A stretch of 64,000 bases of DNA from positions 1,357,336-1,421,335 of the forward strand of contig VXAZ01000953.1 in the NCBI GenBank assembly GCA_013399875.1, given 5' to 3'. A program made the position numbers and the translations under genes. Origin of the DNA: Gymnorhina tibicen. Its lineage: Eukaryota; Chordata; Aves; Passeriformes; Artamidae. Positions 36,850-50,500 of the stretch are shown here, in pieces (the first letter of the stretch is position 1; each line of letters opens with the position of its first letter). The notes under the pieces were generated by a model. The model ran no database searches. It was not told the DNA's origin and saw only the letters and a list, made by a program, of their open reading frames with translations.

Positions 36850-39800
36850 AGGTAATAGCAAAAGCTGCTAGTACCAGTGCCTGTTCGTTAGCTCTAGGAT
36901 TAGTTTAGCATGGCATATTTTATTTCTTATAACTATTTCTTTAAAAATGCATAAGCTCCTGAGAGGTATGGGTTTAAAAATTTTCATTTACTAGCAAGAT
37001 CACTAGTGAAAAAAATTAGTTGTTCCACTATTACAACTTAGGATTTCTTGTGCCTCCCACTGCTGAAGCTGAAGACATTAACAGGATGGATGCCTGATCT
37101 GATGGACCAGGGGTCTGGTTACCCTGTCTGTGGACAGTACTGCTTTTGGATTCATCATCACAGGATACAGAAGTCTCACATCTTTTAGTGCATATATATG
37201 CTTGCAATGTACTTCAAGAGTAGGAAAGCTGTATTATTGTTATTGTTGAGATGGATAAGGTAGTAAGATGCATATCCTCAAAAACAGGTAGGCATTGAAT
37301 TCTCTCCTGCCCTGAAAAATTACTCCAGACCACAGGAAGCACAGGACAGAATACGGAATTAATCAGATCCCTGCCCCTGAGCCTCCATCACTCTTCCCCC
37401 ATTTGAGTTATCACTCATCTGTATGTATTCTTTGCAACCTGATCAAGAATGTGAGAGACAGAAGTTACTTTGTTGGCTAGCCTGTCCCATGTCCAGTGTA
37501 AATCTCCCAATTAGGGTTTCAGGATTAACCACCACCTCCCAAAATCTGAAGAATGTGCATAACCACACCTAGCTAGATTGCAAACTCTGTGTAAACATCC
37601 CTGTTAAATGCCTGCATCACTAATGACTCCGTTCTCCTGGACATTCAATGCCAGAAAGCCTAGAAGAGTGGTGCCCCAAGTGAGTCAGTAAACCACCAAC
37701 ATTTTCTGCTTGCTAACATGGCCTCTTCCCTCCTAGTCACCAGTATACCCCATGTTACTCCTCACTTTAACCTCACCCCTCTCCGGCATCTTTGTATTAC
37801 AGCTCAGATTTTCTTTGCACTCCTCACAATCTTCACCTTATATATTCTATTATGCCTTCAAGAGTACCTGAAATATTCACTGCCAAACCTCCACCATGTC
37901 CTTACAATCAGCCTGCCTACATTTCCCACTGGGCAGCAGAGAGGTTATGGCTTCCCTGCTGACTGCTCAGCCAGGGTGGCTGGGACACTGGGCAGCTGGG
38001 GGGTCAGCTTGTTCTGAGTGATCAGTCTGACTGCTCTTTAGCTGTCCAGAAAGAAATGCAGTGCCCAGACTGCACGCACTGCTCAGATGCAGCACACTGC
38101 ATGGACCTATCATAGAACTGTGGCAAAAATGCTCCCAACTCTGTCCAAGCTTCCCTCATAAGCTCTCTCTCATAAAATCAGCCAATGAGAAACTGAGGGG
38201 TGGAAATGGCAATAAAAGATAATCTTATCGTAATTAGCTGGAAATTAACTACCCATGCACAGAGGTCTCTCCACACCCCAAGCTAAAGAACCCATATGAA
38301 CAACAAAGGGTGCAGAGCTAGTTATTCACTTCACAAGTTGTTTAGTTTAGTAAAAAAGTGTTGCTGTAGAGATTTCTCAAGGCCAAATGTTCCTGGGGAA
38401 GGTAGTTCCAGTAATTCTGGGAAGAAAGCCAATCCCTTGGCTTTATATGTAAATATTTAAACAACATTATTTTTATATACATATATTTTATACACATATA
38501 CATATATGTCTTTAGACTTCCAGACTTGCAAAACGGCAACAGAAAAAATAGGCAAGTTGACATACAGCTATTGTCTCTGCCTGAAACCATGATAACTGAC
38601 CATTAGAAACAAAATACAACAAAGACTTCAAGATAATTGAGCAATGTCACCTTAGTATACTAGTCCACCCTAACAGAAGTGCTGAAAGAGTTGGAGTAGA
38701 AAGTCAAAAGCTGGAGAGAGAAAAGTCTCAAATTTCATCTCCTTAGAGGTGGCAAGAAAATAAGGTTCATCTATTCTAAATCTTTCAGAGCCTAGATGGA
38801 TACAAGTGCTCCATCCACAGGTGTGGAATCTCCAGCTTTGGATGACACAAAGCTTCACATTCTGAGCATTTTAGTGTTATGACACCTGACAGTAAAGCTG
38901 CAACTTCGTGTTTAGAAAGGTCACTGCTGCTTCAGGCTTAAATCAGGTCCATACCTCAAAACGGATAACTTGGCAGAAAATGCAAGTGAAAGAATGGAAA
39001 TGCATCTGGCACTGAGATTTGGTGAATAAATAAAATGGGAAAAAAAATAAAGCTTTAAAATTGTTGAGGAGGGGGTTGATAAAATGGAGGAAGATGATGT
39101 AGTGAGAAAAGGTATCCAGTCAGAGCATATGATGAATAAATCAATCTATGAAAATAAAATTATCATGTGAATTTCACCTCTATCTACTCAATAAGCAGAA
39201 AACACACCCTAGTACGTGTGTAAATTCATAGCTGCATGATTTAAAGGAATAAAATACTTATGAATACAATACTTACATGTCTGTATGTATAGCAAAGCCA
39301 GTGAGTTTTAAGAACACGGAAGTGCACATACATTAAAAAACACACAGAAAACAGGACCAAGAGTAGGGCAAGCCTTTTAGAAAATATTTTAATGGCTTTA
39401 TAAAAAGCCTTCACCCAAAGTTTGAGGGGCTTTTGCAATCTTACATTTTTCTATTGCAAAATACACCTGCTTTCTTCTCTTTTTTTCCCCCTAAACTAAA
39501 TATTTCTTCCATCTAATGACTCTCTTTATTAGACAGCATCTAATTTGCATACATTTACATACAATTTAACTGCTAGCTTGTGAGAACAAAGAAATGGCTC
39601 TGTATTGCACTGAAGGACAATACTCAGAAAGGAAGGTATAAAAACCAGCTAGCTCGGTGGCTGTATATTCTCTTTGTTTCAGAAATACTAGGAGTTTTAA
39701 ACACACTACTTAAAGGGTGAAAAAGATTATTTCATCAAACAATGAAAAAAGATACAGTGCAGCTTCCTTTTAACGCATTCTCTCTCTGGCCTGGTTAATG

Positions 39801-42800
39801 GGATTTAAGGGTCCAATATTTCTTTGCTTTCTTCTGTTTCTTTTATTAGAACTGATGGATTTAATTCTGTCGCATATTTTACTTCATATTTTATTCCTAT
39901 AACAATCTATGCTGAAGTTCAGCTCCAATGCTAATTCAATACTATCTTCCTTTCCTTGCAGACAGCCTGGAATACAACTGAATGATCTCTGATGGGCATG
40001 AAGTGCTCTGCCCTCAATGCCCAGTGCTAATGGATTTTAGAGAGAGTCTGCCAGAGTTTTACCTCGTGGCAACAAGTCTAGAGATAATGAAAACTTACCA
40101 TGTAGCTGACTGGGAATCAACAGGAAGGGAAGCAGGGCTGAGCTCCGCTTGTGAGAACAGGGAGGGACTGTGGTCAGAGTAAATGCAGGATGTAAAGGAT
40201 GCGTCAAGCCCTCTAGTTCCCTGAGGAGAGAGGAAAAAAAAAGAGGAGAAAATTATCTTTTAAGACCTTGCATGAAGGTAAACCCTTTAGAAACAGTTAC
40301 CAGGAACTCCAACACATGCCCTACCAAAAGCATGCTACAATCAGCAAAGTGTTTTTCTCCAAAGGCTTTGCAGTTGGGGTACCAATTGCTCGGGACAGCT
40401 ACAAACCTAATCCATGTAGATTCGACATAAAAACCTTGCAGGAAAAAAACCATTTCAGGCTGCATGCTGCAGATGCCTACATCCTCTCATATGTGTGAAA
40501 CCTAGGGATACAGAGCAGTCTTCCCATTTGTCCTGCCCGCACAGCAGAGCTGCTAGCTTCATTTCTGAACTCTCCTCTTCCCTACATCAAACTCAAGGAC
40601 TTGTGCTCAGTGGGGCAGAAAAATTAAAGTATCGCCATTCAGTGGCATAGGGATGGGTGAAAGATGACCCAGTCATGCTGGTGGCATGTTTTAAGGGCCT
40701 GTCCTACAGAAATGTTACAAGAGAAACCTTTTCTGGTAAAAACATACCTATTGCAATGGAAGGGAATAGGACTATTCTTGGTAAAAAGCACTGGGCCAGG
40801 TTAGGCTGCACACAAAGCAGGTGTACAATTCAGAACCCAGCATTTGTCTGCTCCGTTCAGTTTGCCCCAGCCAACCATGTGGCCCGGGGCACACTGGCTT
40901 CATATGATCAGCACAAGGCCGAGTGTTAATCCCATGGGCATTCTCACACCAGCATGAGCGGCACAGCAACACTGTGACTGACGGTACAGGAGCCACATCA
41001 CAAGCTGTACGCACAAGAAACTTGTGCTGATACTGCCCTGATGTGACTCGCTGGCACTCAAAACACATTATAGATTATTTTCAGATGCAAATTTTAATTT
41101 AAAGCTGGCTGAAATGTTAATGAAGTTCTGGCTCTTTTTCAAAGGGGAAAATTCCCTACTGCTTACAAAAATGTTTTCTTTTTTTTTCCCCTCTGCCTGA
41201 TCTGCTTCTAGTGACATACAGCAACCAAACCTCATAAAAGAAATTAATCAAGCCTTCATATCATTTTCCCTTTTCAAGGGTGGAAAGGTTGAGGTGTGTG
41301 ATCTTCAGCGTTTCTGATGCGTACCAAAATGATGTCTTAGAAAACAGTGGAGGAAGGAAATTCCAAAGCCACAGTTCCTCTGATTATCATATGCTATGCT
41401 CACAGCTGTATCTTGCTGAAACCACTGGGTTATCATTTCCAAAAACCTTACAAGCATGGCTGTGTTATGATGTAATATGATTTTAATTGGAGCTGTCAAA
41501 ATCCCACCCTTCCCTCACCTCCTTCCTCTCCTTGCCACACATCCCCAAGTCCATCCTTGAGCCAGGACTGCGTAAGTGCCTGGTTCAGGAAGCTTCCAGC
41601 TGAATGAAGGCTTCTTTCCCATGTGTTTTCAGCCACATCAAACCCTCGTTGCAGCTCAAGACCCAGGCAGGAAACTTGGGGGTTAGAGCTAGGGAGGGAG
41701 CAGAATTGTTCAAGTGGAGGAACAGCAACCAAGCAGCATCAACACTGATCAGTTTAAGCTGCTGTGGACCTACATCTTGTGATGTCTAGGGCTGCTTTGG
41801 TATGACACAGGAGAAAGGCTCTTATCACACAGCTGGAAGCCAAACCAATCACAGCTTTACAGGTAAAAAAGACCCCACCTCACACGCTAACCTAAAATAA
41901 ACTGTCGGGCTGCACAGATCATACAGAACAGATGCAGTCTGCTTCTGATGAAAAATAGCTTGAGATAATGGTGCACGGCTAAGATCTGCACCAGGGGCAT
42001 TTTCCAAGTGGCAGGATGAATTAGCCTCAAGTGACATGCATTACAGTAACACTTCCCTGAGGCAATAAGGCAAGATCCCACATTCAAATGGAAAGGATTG
42101 AGCATTCTTGCCAAAGGCGAATGATAAAGTGTGTGATTAAGAACCACTGCTACCAGAACATGGTGAAACTCCTGAAAAATCTTTCAAGGACTTCAGAAAA
42201 TACACCTGGAAATAAAGAGCAGGAATTTTCCTTCACATCTCTACAGTTACCATACTACACATCTCTTTTGCTACTTTCCAGAGCAGAAGCATCAATTCTG
42301 TGCTGACTAGAAACTAACTTTGTAATCCTCAGTAGTTCTAAAGCCACTCTGTCCAGACAGCTGTGCATCTGGATTTCAGCTGAATACAGAAGACACTGAA
42401 ATTCCCTTCCTTTTGCTTCCCTGCTCTAGGGAATTGGAACATTTTACATCCTACAAGAGAGATCCTTTGGTGGTAAGGAATCGCCTGGCACCACCATGTA
42501 CAATATCTTCAGGAGGAGGAGTCACTAAGAAAGAGCTTCACTAACCAGTTAGCATCCACAGGTGATTCATCATCTTTGGAAATTACAGCAACTGAGAAGA
42601 AGAACCAGTGCAGACACCTGATCTTCATCTGTTTTCATCAGCTCAACAACCAATACCCACCTTTTCAGTACTGCAGCTAGAATTTGTATTGCCAAGTTAC
42701 AACCAGGCCTCAAGGGCAGGACAGCGGACCAGGCATAAGAATTGGTGACATTTTTGTCCAGCGATAACAAAACAATGCTTTCCAGCATACCTGAGTCTGA

Positions 42801-43120
42801 AGCAATGGCTTCCACACAACTATTATTTTTCATTCCAGTCTTCTACACACTCTCAAGATGGCTACAGTTATTCTGTCAACTACGGGCAGCTGTACATGTT
42901 GTTACAGAAACTTACACATGTTCCAGTTATGCAAACCCTTGACAAGAGGTTTCCCCAACAGGAGATTCCCACTTTCCTTCAACTGCCTTTTAAGATACAG
43001 CTACCAGTACAACCCATTTGTGGTACACATATTCTTCCTGTGCTGTCACTGAATATCTTTCTCTGTAAAATAACTGCCCATTGGAAAGCATGCATACTTA
43101 AATATCCACATGACAACACA
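36850..43120. other. Non-coding stretch, nothing recognised
   Basis: It contains a perfect 12-bp palindrome GCATATATATGC (37190-37201), a TA/CATA-rich tract at about 38470-38510 and a single octamer-type word in TAATTTGCAT (about 39542-39551). Open frames of up to about 100 codons (for example 37718-38017 plus and 40772-41068 minus) have no recognisable domain. Confidence 0.45.
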
Positions 43121-43123
43121 GAT

Positions 43124-43145
43124 ATATACACACACACACACACAT
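43124..43145 (+). repeat. (CA)n microsatellite
   Basis: ATATATA leads into about eight to nine CA units ending in CATATC. It is likely length-polymorphic. Confidence 0.9.
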
Positions 43146-43149
43146 ATCA

Positions 43150-46100
43150 AATACCTTGGCCAATACCTGTTTGATTGAATTAATTTTATTCTTTCCACAT
43201 TACAACAGGTACCCACAAAGACATGACTATGTTTAAACCAGTGACAGGAATCTAAAGTTTTTAATTATGCCAATCTTTGAATGCTTTCTATTCAAGTGCT
43301 TTTGATCAGTTTAAAAGTGTATTACCACAACACCAGCCTCAAATTTTATCTTCTTTTAAACAATTCTTCTTGGAGCTTAAAGTAGGTTAAGCAAATTGTT
43401 CATCAGATTTTTCCCTTTCCTTTCCTTTGTTGTTAAATACTCTACTGAAGCTGATAGACGAAAATGTAAAAGCTGGTTTAAGCAGAAGAATAATTCAGTG
43501 GAAGGAAACTCCTATTGCACCTAATTAAGTTTTGGCACTTATCAAGTTCCACTTTTTGTACATATGGGTGGGATTATCCAAAGGAACAAGGGTGTGATTC
43601 TCTTTCCACTCAAATCATGGAGAAGAAGTTCAAGTTGAATCCATCAGTAGCATATTCAGACCAGTTTCAAGAATTTTTGAAAATCCTCCCCGTTCCCAAC
43701 CTGCCCAGAAAGTGGGCATAAATAAATAAACCTCCACCACCTTGTGTCCTGGAATCAACACCCACAAACTGCAGTTTGTGCAGCTCTGTCAAGTAAAAGA
43801 TGCCCCAAATTTCTTTTTAAATATAAACAATATTTCTGAAGTTAGTGCTTTCAAACATTCACTTTGATTTGATAAATTATATTAAATACAATTTGCCTCA
43901 GCAGCATTTTAAAGCATGACAGCTAGAGCAGGACTAGGTCATTTTTACATAGAGCGTATGATCTCCTCAGATTTGTAGACAGCCCAGATTATGTATGCAG
44001 GCCCACACTCCCCGAGATAACAAAATTACCCGGCTTGCACTCCAAGCCAGTCAGAAACTGTGGAGTCGCAGATAGCAAAGTCAAGCCCGAGCCAATCAGT
44101 CCTGCTAAGCAGCTGCTATCTCAGTTGCTTATTAGTTCACCAGCACTCTGGCCATGACCAAAGGCTTCAGACGGGCTTACAGTATGCACAGAACAAAATT
44201 CTCTGCTTTCAAGTACCACAGAACACAACCATGAATGAGTACTATCAAAGGGTGGAGGTAGGAGAGAAATATCTTTTCAATTTACTCAAAACATTATTTT
44301 TTGAACACTGAAGAGAAAATCCGTACTCCTGAATACTGTACAATAACAGAACCATGCTGTTTGCTGGCAGAATGCTAAGTTTCATTTTCAGCAGAAAAAA
44401 AATTGTACAATAATTTTTTCCTGATTTAGATGGGGTTTAGGTCAACCTTAGCTACATACAAATGAATGTTTTGTTCAAATTACAGGGTAATTTTAATTAG
44501 GACACCCTGCTAGACATCCTGTTGTTCTATTTAATGGACTTTCTCAATTATGAGAAGAAACACCTCCCCACCCGCCTGCGACTTGAAGTAAAAATTATGC
44601 TGAATAAATATACAAAGACAAAAATTATTATTCTGTATTAGATCTTTTTATTTCTGTTAATCTTTATTTGGCAACTGCTGTATCAAAAGGGCAGAGTTCA
44701 GAATCCCACACCCATTAAACACCTGTTTAAAAACCACTTGAAGCACTGGAACCAGCCAAATATGTCCCAATTAAGCAGAAACATTGGCTCTGCTGTCTCG
44801 GGTAAGGAACACCCATTGCCATTTGCTCTCATTAGGTTAAACAGGTTTCTTGGGACATAGCTGAATTCCTGATTATGTGCATTGCAAATGGATGGAGAAC
44901 ACCAGAACAATAAAATTTAATTCAGCGTAGCCTTCTGTCTAGTTGTTGAGCATGGAATTTTGGGGAAAGCAAAAACTGAAGCTTCGGGAAGTGGACAACA
45001 GTTATGTGCTGTAAGTACGTATAGCTCATACTTCTTTCAAGAACTCTCTGGTCAATGTAACAGGAAGAATTGGGTTGGGATTTCTTCCTGAAAATGTTTT
45101 GAGATTAAGAGTCCATTTCATTTTTGTTAGCATCTCTTCCTCTGTACTTTGCATTAGTTTGATTCGCTTACACAGTTTTATTTGTTAGTTAGAAGTACAA
45201 TACAGTACCTTTTCATATTCACTTTAGTGTTAAATTGGTCACTGATTTCTTGATTTTGTATGCTTAGGATGCAGCGATGGAACACAAAGCCCAGGCAATA
45301 AAAGCTTTGTTTGTAGATCAGACACCGTACTGCAAGTTTTCCAAATATTTTTGTCAACTTAAATAAGTAAAGGCTCTTCTAGAGAGGCCAACTGCATGGC
45401 AAACAGAAGAATCTTGCCTGTCACTCACTTAACCTCTTGACCCCTGTCAAGGATGTGGACATGCTCGCCAATAAGCGACAAGTCAAGTGCTCTTTTACCA
45501 AATACCCAACAATACATTTCAGGGTGGTGCCACTAGACAGAATCAGAGCAGAGTGGTAGTGATTAAAAAGTATGTTTGAAATGGTTCTAATATCCATGCT
45601 CAATCCTCTATAATCCCACTTCATTATCAATTTATTAACTTCCTTTGTTGTCCTTTCTGTCACCCTCCTGTGCTAGTTACTAATATATCTTAGTTTGAAA
45701 AGCTCTGTACTCCATGGGCACAAAAAGCTAGCATGCTTCACATAAAATCGATCAGTTATCTGTGTCCAAGTAAAAGATGTACAGTCTCTGAACGGATACC
45801 TTCAAATTAAATGTATAAAAAGCATGGTTCAGCACAATAAACACCACTTAATTCACAACTCATAGTCAGGATGTTAGCAGACTGAAAAGAACATCTATAT
45901 ATTTTTCTCTTTGCTTACGCCAGATAGACTTCTTGAGAACATAAATCCCGCTGGTTTTCTACTATCTCTTGTGCTTAGTGTAGAATTCACAATTATTTAG
46001 TGCCTGCATTTCTAAAGTAAACTTTAGTACATGAAAAAAAGGCATTCTAGAAATAAAATATATCAGCCAGCACTTGCTGCTGACCTAAAACTATATTTAT

Positions 46101-47430
46101 CTTGAAGACAACCATAAGAGTGGCAGATGCTTTCTTGTTCTGGCTGGTTACAAATGGTACTAAGGAATCCTAAGATAGACACCTGCATACTTACTCTTTG
46201 CTTGTTTCCCCCCCACTCCCCCAAGTATTTTTGCATACAAACAACATTTTCTAATTTGCTATTGCTATTTATTTAGATATCCATGGATATATTCCTTGTG
46301 GTCTCAAGAACAGTTTCCCTTCCATAATCCTACTGATCTCATCAAAGGATGCTGGGTACTCAAAACATCTGAAAAAGATAAAATATTCCATATTTGCTTT
46401 CCACTATTTAATTCACAAAAAGTGTCACTTATAGTGAAAATGCTTTAAAATAGTGTCTCTAAAAACTGAGAGCCACAGTCCCTGGCCATTTCTTCATTTA
46501 AGCCTTAGTAGCTTCCCCTCTTAGAACTGGTGGCTGACATTTTATTCAGTAGATGATATCTGTAGCTGAAACACTTGCAGACTACAAAGAGTAGCAAAAG
46601 CTATCGTTACAAATGGATGTTTTTATTGGTAGACATTTTGAGACTAAGCAAAAGGGAGCAGGAAAGCAGGAGTGTAGGTGGAAAGAAAACAAAGTAAGTC
46701 CACAAACAAACAAAACACTACAAATCACAACAGGACAAGAGAAAAATCAAACAGTGACATAACCCTACCGGATTAGTAAAAACAATTCTGTCTTGATTGG
46801 AATTCCATTTTTCTTCTTCCCTTTGTAGTTCCATCAGACAACTATTAAAATGTTTAGCTGCATCACTTTCACAGATACAAGTTATACAACGTAGTTTATC
46901 AGGGTGTCTAAGCACACAGTGCAAATTAGAAGGTAAAACCAGGAGTATTTAGTACTGTAAAAACAAATAAATAAAGGGAAACATCTCCTGTATACTGAAC
47001 AAAACCCAAACCAAATTAATTCTATTTGTTTAAACTGGCATTTAACTTCCACTGAATTGAAATTGTATCTTGAACCACAGAGAAGTTGCCTTCAGTAGTA
47101 TCCTTTAAATGTCTGAGCTCAAAAACCCACAGAGAGCTGTGGATTAACACGTGCTGGAGAAGAGATGGAATATTCCATGGGACAAGAGACTTTGCCTACA
47201 TCCCAAATATCTATAGACAAATCAAAACCTTTCACAATGTGATATAAATGCAAGATACAGATTAAAAGGAGAGAAAGAAAGAAACAGCTTCAGAACCTGG
47301 AACACTTAGTGGAATTGACTTTTAATTGCCCAAAATAGCAATTTTTAAAGCTATTGCAGGAAGCAATCAGGTCCCATACATCAGGTGAAGACAAGACCCT
47401 CTCAGTTCTAGAAATATGTGGTAATAACCA
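43150..47430. other. Non-coding stretch, nothing recognised
   Basis: No supported gene. The segment around 43950-44180 is more balanced in composition and non-repetitive, but no specific feature could be assigned to it. Confidence 0.4.
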
Positions 47431-47437
47431 AAAAATG

Positions 47438-47526
47438 TGGGGGGGGGAGGGAAGAAGAGGGCGAAGGAGGATGGGGAGAGAGACAAAGAGAAAGCGAAAA
47501 AGAGAGAGAGAGAGAGAGAGAGAGAC
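47438..47526 (+). repeat. Polypurine tract with G-run and (GA)n
   Basis: Nearly 90 bp of almost pure purine on the plus strand. It runs from a G-run of about nine (47439-47447) through mixed GA/GGA sequence to an uninterrupted (GA)n of about 12 units (47500-47525). Only four pyrimidines interrupt it (near 47462, 47472, 47484 and 47495). Such tracts can form intramolecular triplexes and are length-variable. Both overlapping open frames here (Arg/Glu-rich plus, Ser/Leu-rich minus) are artefacts of the repeat. Confidence 0.95.
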
Positions 47527-47529
47527 CAA

Positions 47530-50500
47530 AAGAGCAGGAAGTGAAGTGTGGGGCTAACACCAAAGATGAAGATGGCTGGAATTAAAAGTCCAGATACATC
47601 CTTTATCTCTGGGTCACAGAGGGACAAAATAAAAGGAAGGAACATAAACTTTATGCACAAACTAAGGGGAAGTCAGTGGAGGGATATATTAAAAAAAATT
47701 AATGTTGCAATATGCCATCTTGTAATATTACACTGAAAACCACACCACTGTGTGTTGTTACTGTATTTGGCCAAGTGAACTACTGTGTTTAATTTGAACT
47801 TTGATTACAATAAATCACACGATATAGAGAGGCAACCAAGTGACTCACAGTCCCTTCTGAAATCTTACTGTATTAAAACTTTGACTGTAGGAGGAACACA
47901 GTAACCAAAATCTCTGTACACTACACCAGAGGAAGGGAGCAGAAGTATTGAACAGAACCTCCCAGGACTCCTTGGTCATTTGTTACACACGAACAGCAAC
48001 TCTGCCGTGCCAGCACTTAGACTGTCAGAGCAGCAGATAAATTTGGTGCTGCCTGCACCAGACACAGCAAACCATGGGCTGCCCAATTTTCTAAGGAAGG
48101 CACAGACGCTCTGCACACCTGAGCACGATTAAGTCTTACTGCTTATGAAGAAGAGAGTCAGTGTTGGCAGTGCACTGGCTGGAAGGGGAGGGAGGCATAA
48201 ACCTGTTCCTGCTCACTACCAACAACATTATTGCAGGCACCAGTAATGAGGTGGCTGGGCTAGAAGGGGAAAGGGATATAGGAGCTGGAGCGCTTTATCA
48301 GCTCCAAGACCAATGCTGGTTTTGGCACTATTTTCACTCTAGTGAGTTACAAACAACAAAAAAACCCAACCAAGCAGGTGCTAGCAATCTGAGAGACCAC
48401 ATGCCAGCTACAGCTGCTTCAAACTGATTCAATTACATCTGCCTGAATAGTCCCAGGACATTGAATCCACTGAAGGGAACCACGGGTCGAAGGGAAACCC
48501 AGTCAGTGCTTGTGGGATCTTAAAACTCCATTAAAGTGGAAGCCCTCCCAGCTGAAATTGAAGGAGGGTATTTGGATAGGATCTGAACCATATGATCACA
48601 CTCAAACTAGGACAAGATGGAAGACAGCATATGCATGACACTGGGATACACAGTAAAAGCCCATTGGAAATAATGCCTCAAAATTTTCCCGAAGCAGTCC
48701 GACAGCACTGCCTTCTTTCCCAAAACACTGGGTGCAGTACATTTACTTGAACATGCTCTTGGGATTGGGACTTCACTCCAAAACTTGTTTGTACAAAAAG
48801 GGGCCAAGCAGCTGGGAAATTCTGGAGTGTAGTGTGTCCTCATTAGCTTCCATCTGCCATCAGAACTCAGCTCATGGCAAGTTTGGCTAAGTCCTGGTGT
48901 TCTCAGGTCCAAATCTGGGTCAGTTTTAATTACACTATACAGAATTCAGTGTGCAGTTTTTAAATCCTTATTATACAGCGCAGAAGAACGGGCAGCTCTC
49001 CAACTAATCAATTTTTTAAAAGTACATATATAAAAATTTTAAACCAGGCTAGACAGACAGTGGGTGGAAGAGAAAAAAAATGTATAAGCGAGTACAGGGG
49101 TTAGTTAAGAGAACTGTTAGCAAAAGTGGGTCACCAGCAAGTTCTGCTTTAAAACTTCAAAGGAAGGGGAAAAAGGAAAAAAACTCTTCATTTTTTAAGA
49201 CACTGAAACTGATGTGCAAGATGTATACAATTCATACTGCTTTTAGAATCAGCATGGGTTACGCACAATAATACTGCAGCCAGATTTTTATGAAGGGGAA
49301 GGTGGATTGTCTTGTGGCTACAGGACCATAACAGGCACTGGCTGACCTATTCCCATACCTTTAACTGTGTTATTGCCAGGGTTGGGAAAGTCCTTTTCCC
49401 AAAGGGCAAAGCCTTTAGCCCACAGGTACAGACAAGGTGTGGTGGTTAGAAGTACAGTTCAATGGCATTCTTGAAGGTGACAGAGAAATGCAGGATGTTA
49501 GTTTAAATCCCTACCTAATTAATGTGTTTTGGACTACCTCAACTGCTATTTATTTCCTCTTTTTCTATGCCATCAAATAGCCATCAGCCAGGTCAGGACT
49601 TGAAAAGAGTTTTGCTTGCCAGGTTGCTGGCAAACAAAATGATAGAGGCACAGATAGCTGCATGTTTTTCACTGAACAGACACTTGGGATAGGATAGCAC
49701 ACCAAATCTTATCTATGTAAATTGGGCTAAAATCTACTCTCAAAGTCAACAACCAGAATCTGCCCTGTTTAGAATCTTTGTCAGATGCAAGGGAGCAAGA
49801 AGTCTTCAGTGACAGCTACCGACATAAAGGTAACTCAGAAATGGAGAGGGATGATCAAGGAGCAGAGTAAATAGCAATGAAATGATAGATGCTTGTTAGA
49901 CGAGCATAATATTCTGCCATCTCCTACACAAAAACTATACCTTCAATGATTTCCAAGTTTGCTTTAACCATTTCTATGAGAAACTCCTGTTAAAAAAAGA
50001 CTCCCCTCCACGCACCTTGCTAGCATTGTCATAGTTTTCATCTCAGAAACACAACACAGCAGAAACACAACACAATCCTGCACTCTCCCTTGTACTTCTT
50101 CCCTTGGAGGCTAATCCATACATCTCCAACTGCTAGATGAACCTAGCACATTCTGACACAGCCAGAAATGCACTACTAACTGTTTTAGGATCAACAAAAG
50201 CTAGAAGGCTGAAGTAACCACACAATGCTCCTTATTTAAAAGGAAGCTTTGTCTTTAAGGTAACCTCCTTCTCTCAGATATGGCCCCTCATATACAAAAA
50301 TCCATACATTCAACATATTACACAACAATCCACACAGAAATTAAAAAAAACCCCAAAACAACCAAACAAAAACAAACAAAAAAACCCCAAAAACCTTACC
50401 ACAGGAGCATTATGATCTTAGGTACCCCCAGCTTCTCCATTTCAGTACCTAGTTCTGAAATGGAAGAAGTTTTTTTACCCATACCACCTGACTGGTCTCA

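Noticed and set aside
37718..38017. 99-codon hydrophobic frame resembling a membrane protein
   Set aside because: The hydrophobic run comes from a T/C-rich tract, and there is no homology or splice support.
44090..44115. GCTAAGCAG word suggesting a 5S-derived SINE head
   Set aside because: The flanking 5S-like sequence (promoter boxes) is absent.
47290..47660. Ser/Leu-rich and Arg/Glu-rich frames over the (GA)n tract
   Set aside because: They are direct translations of a simple repeat.
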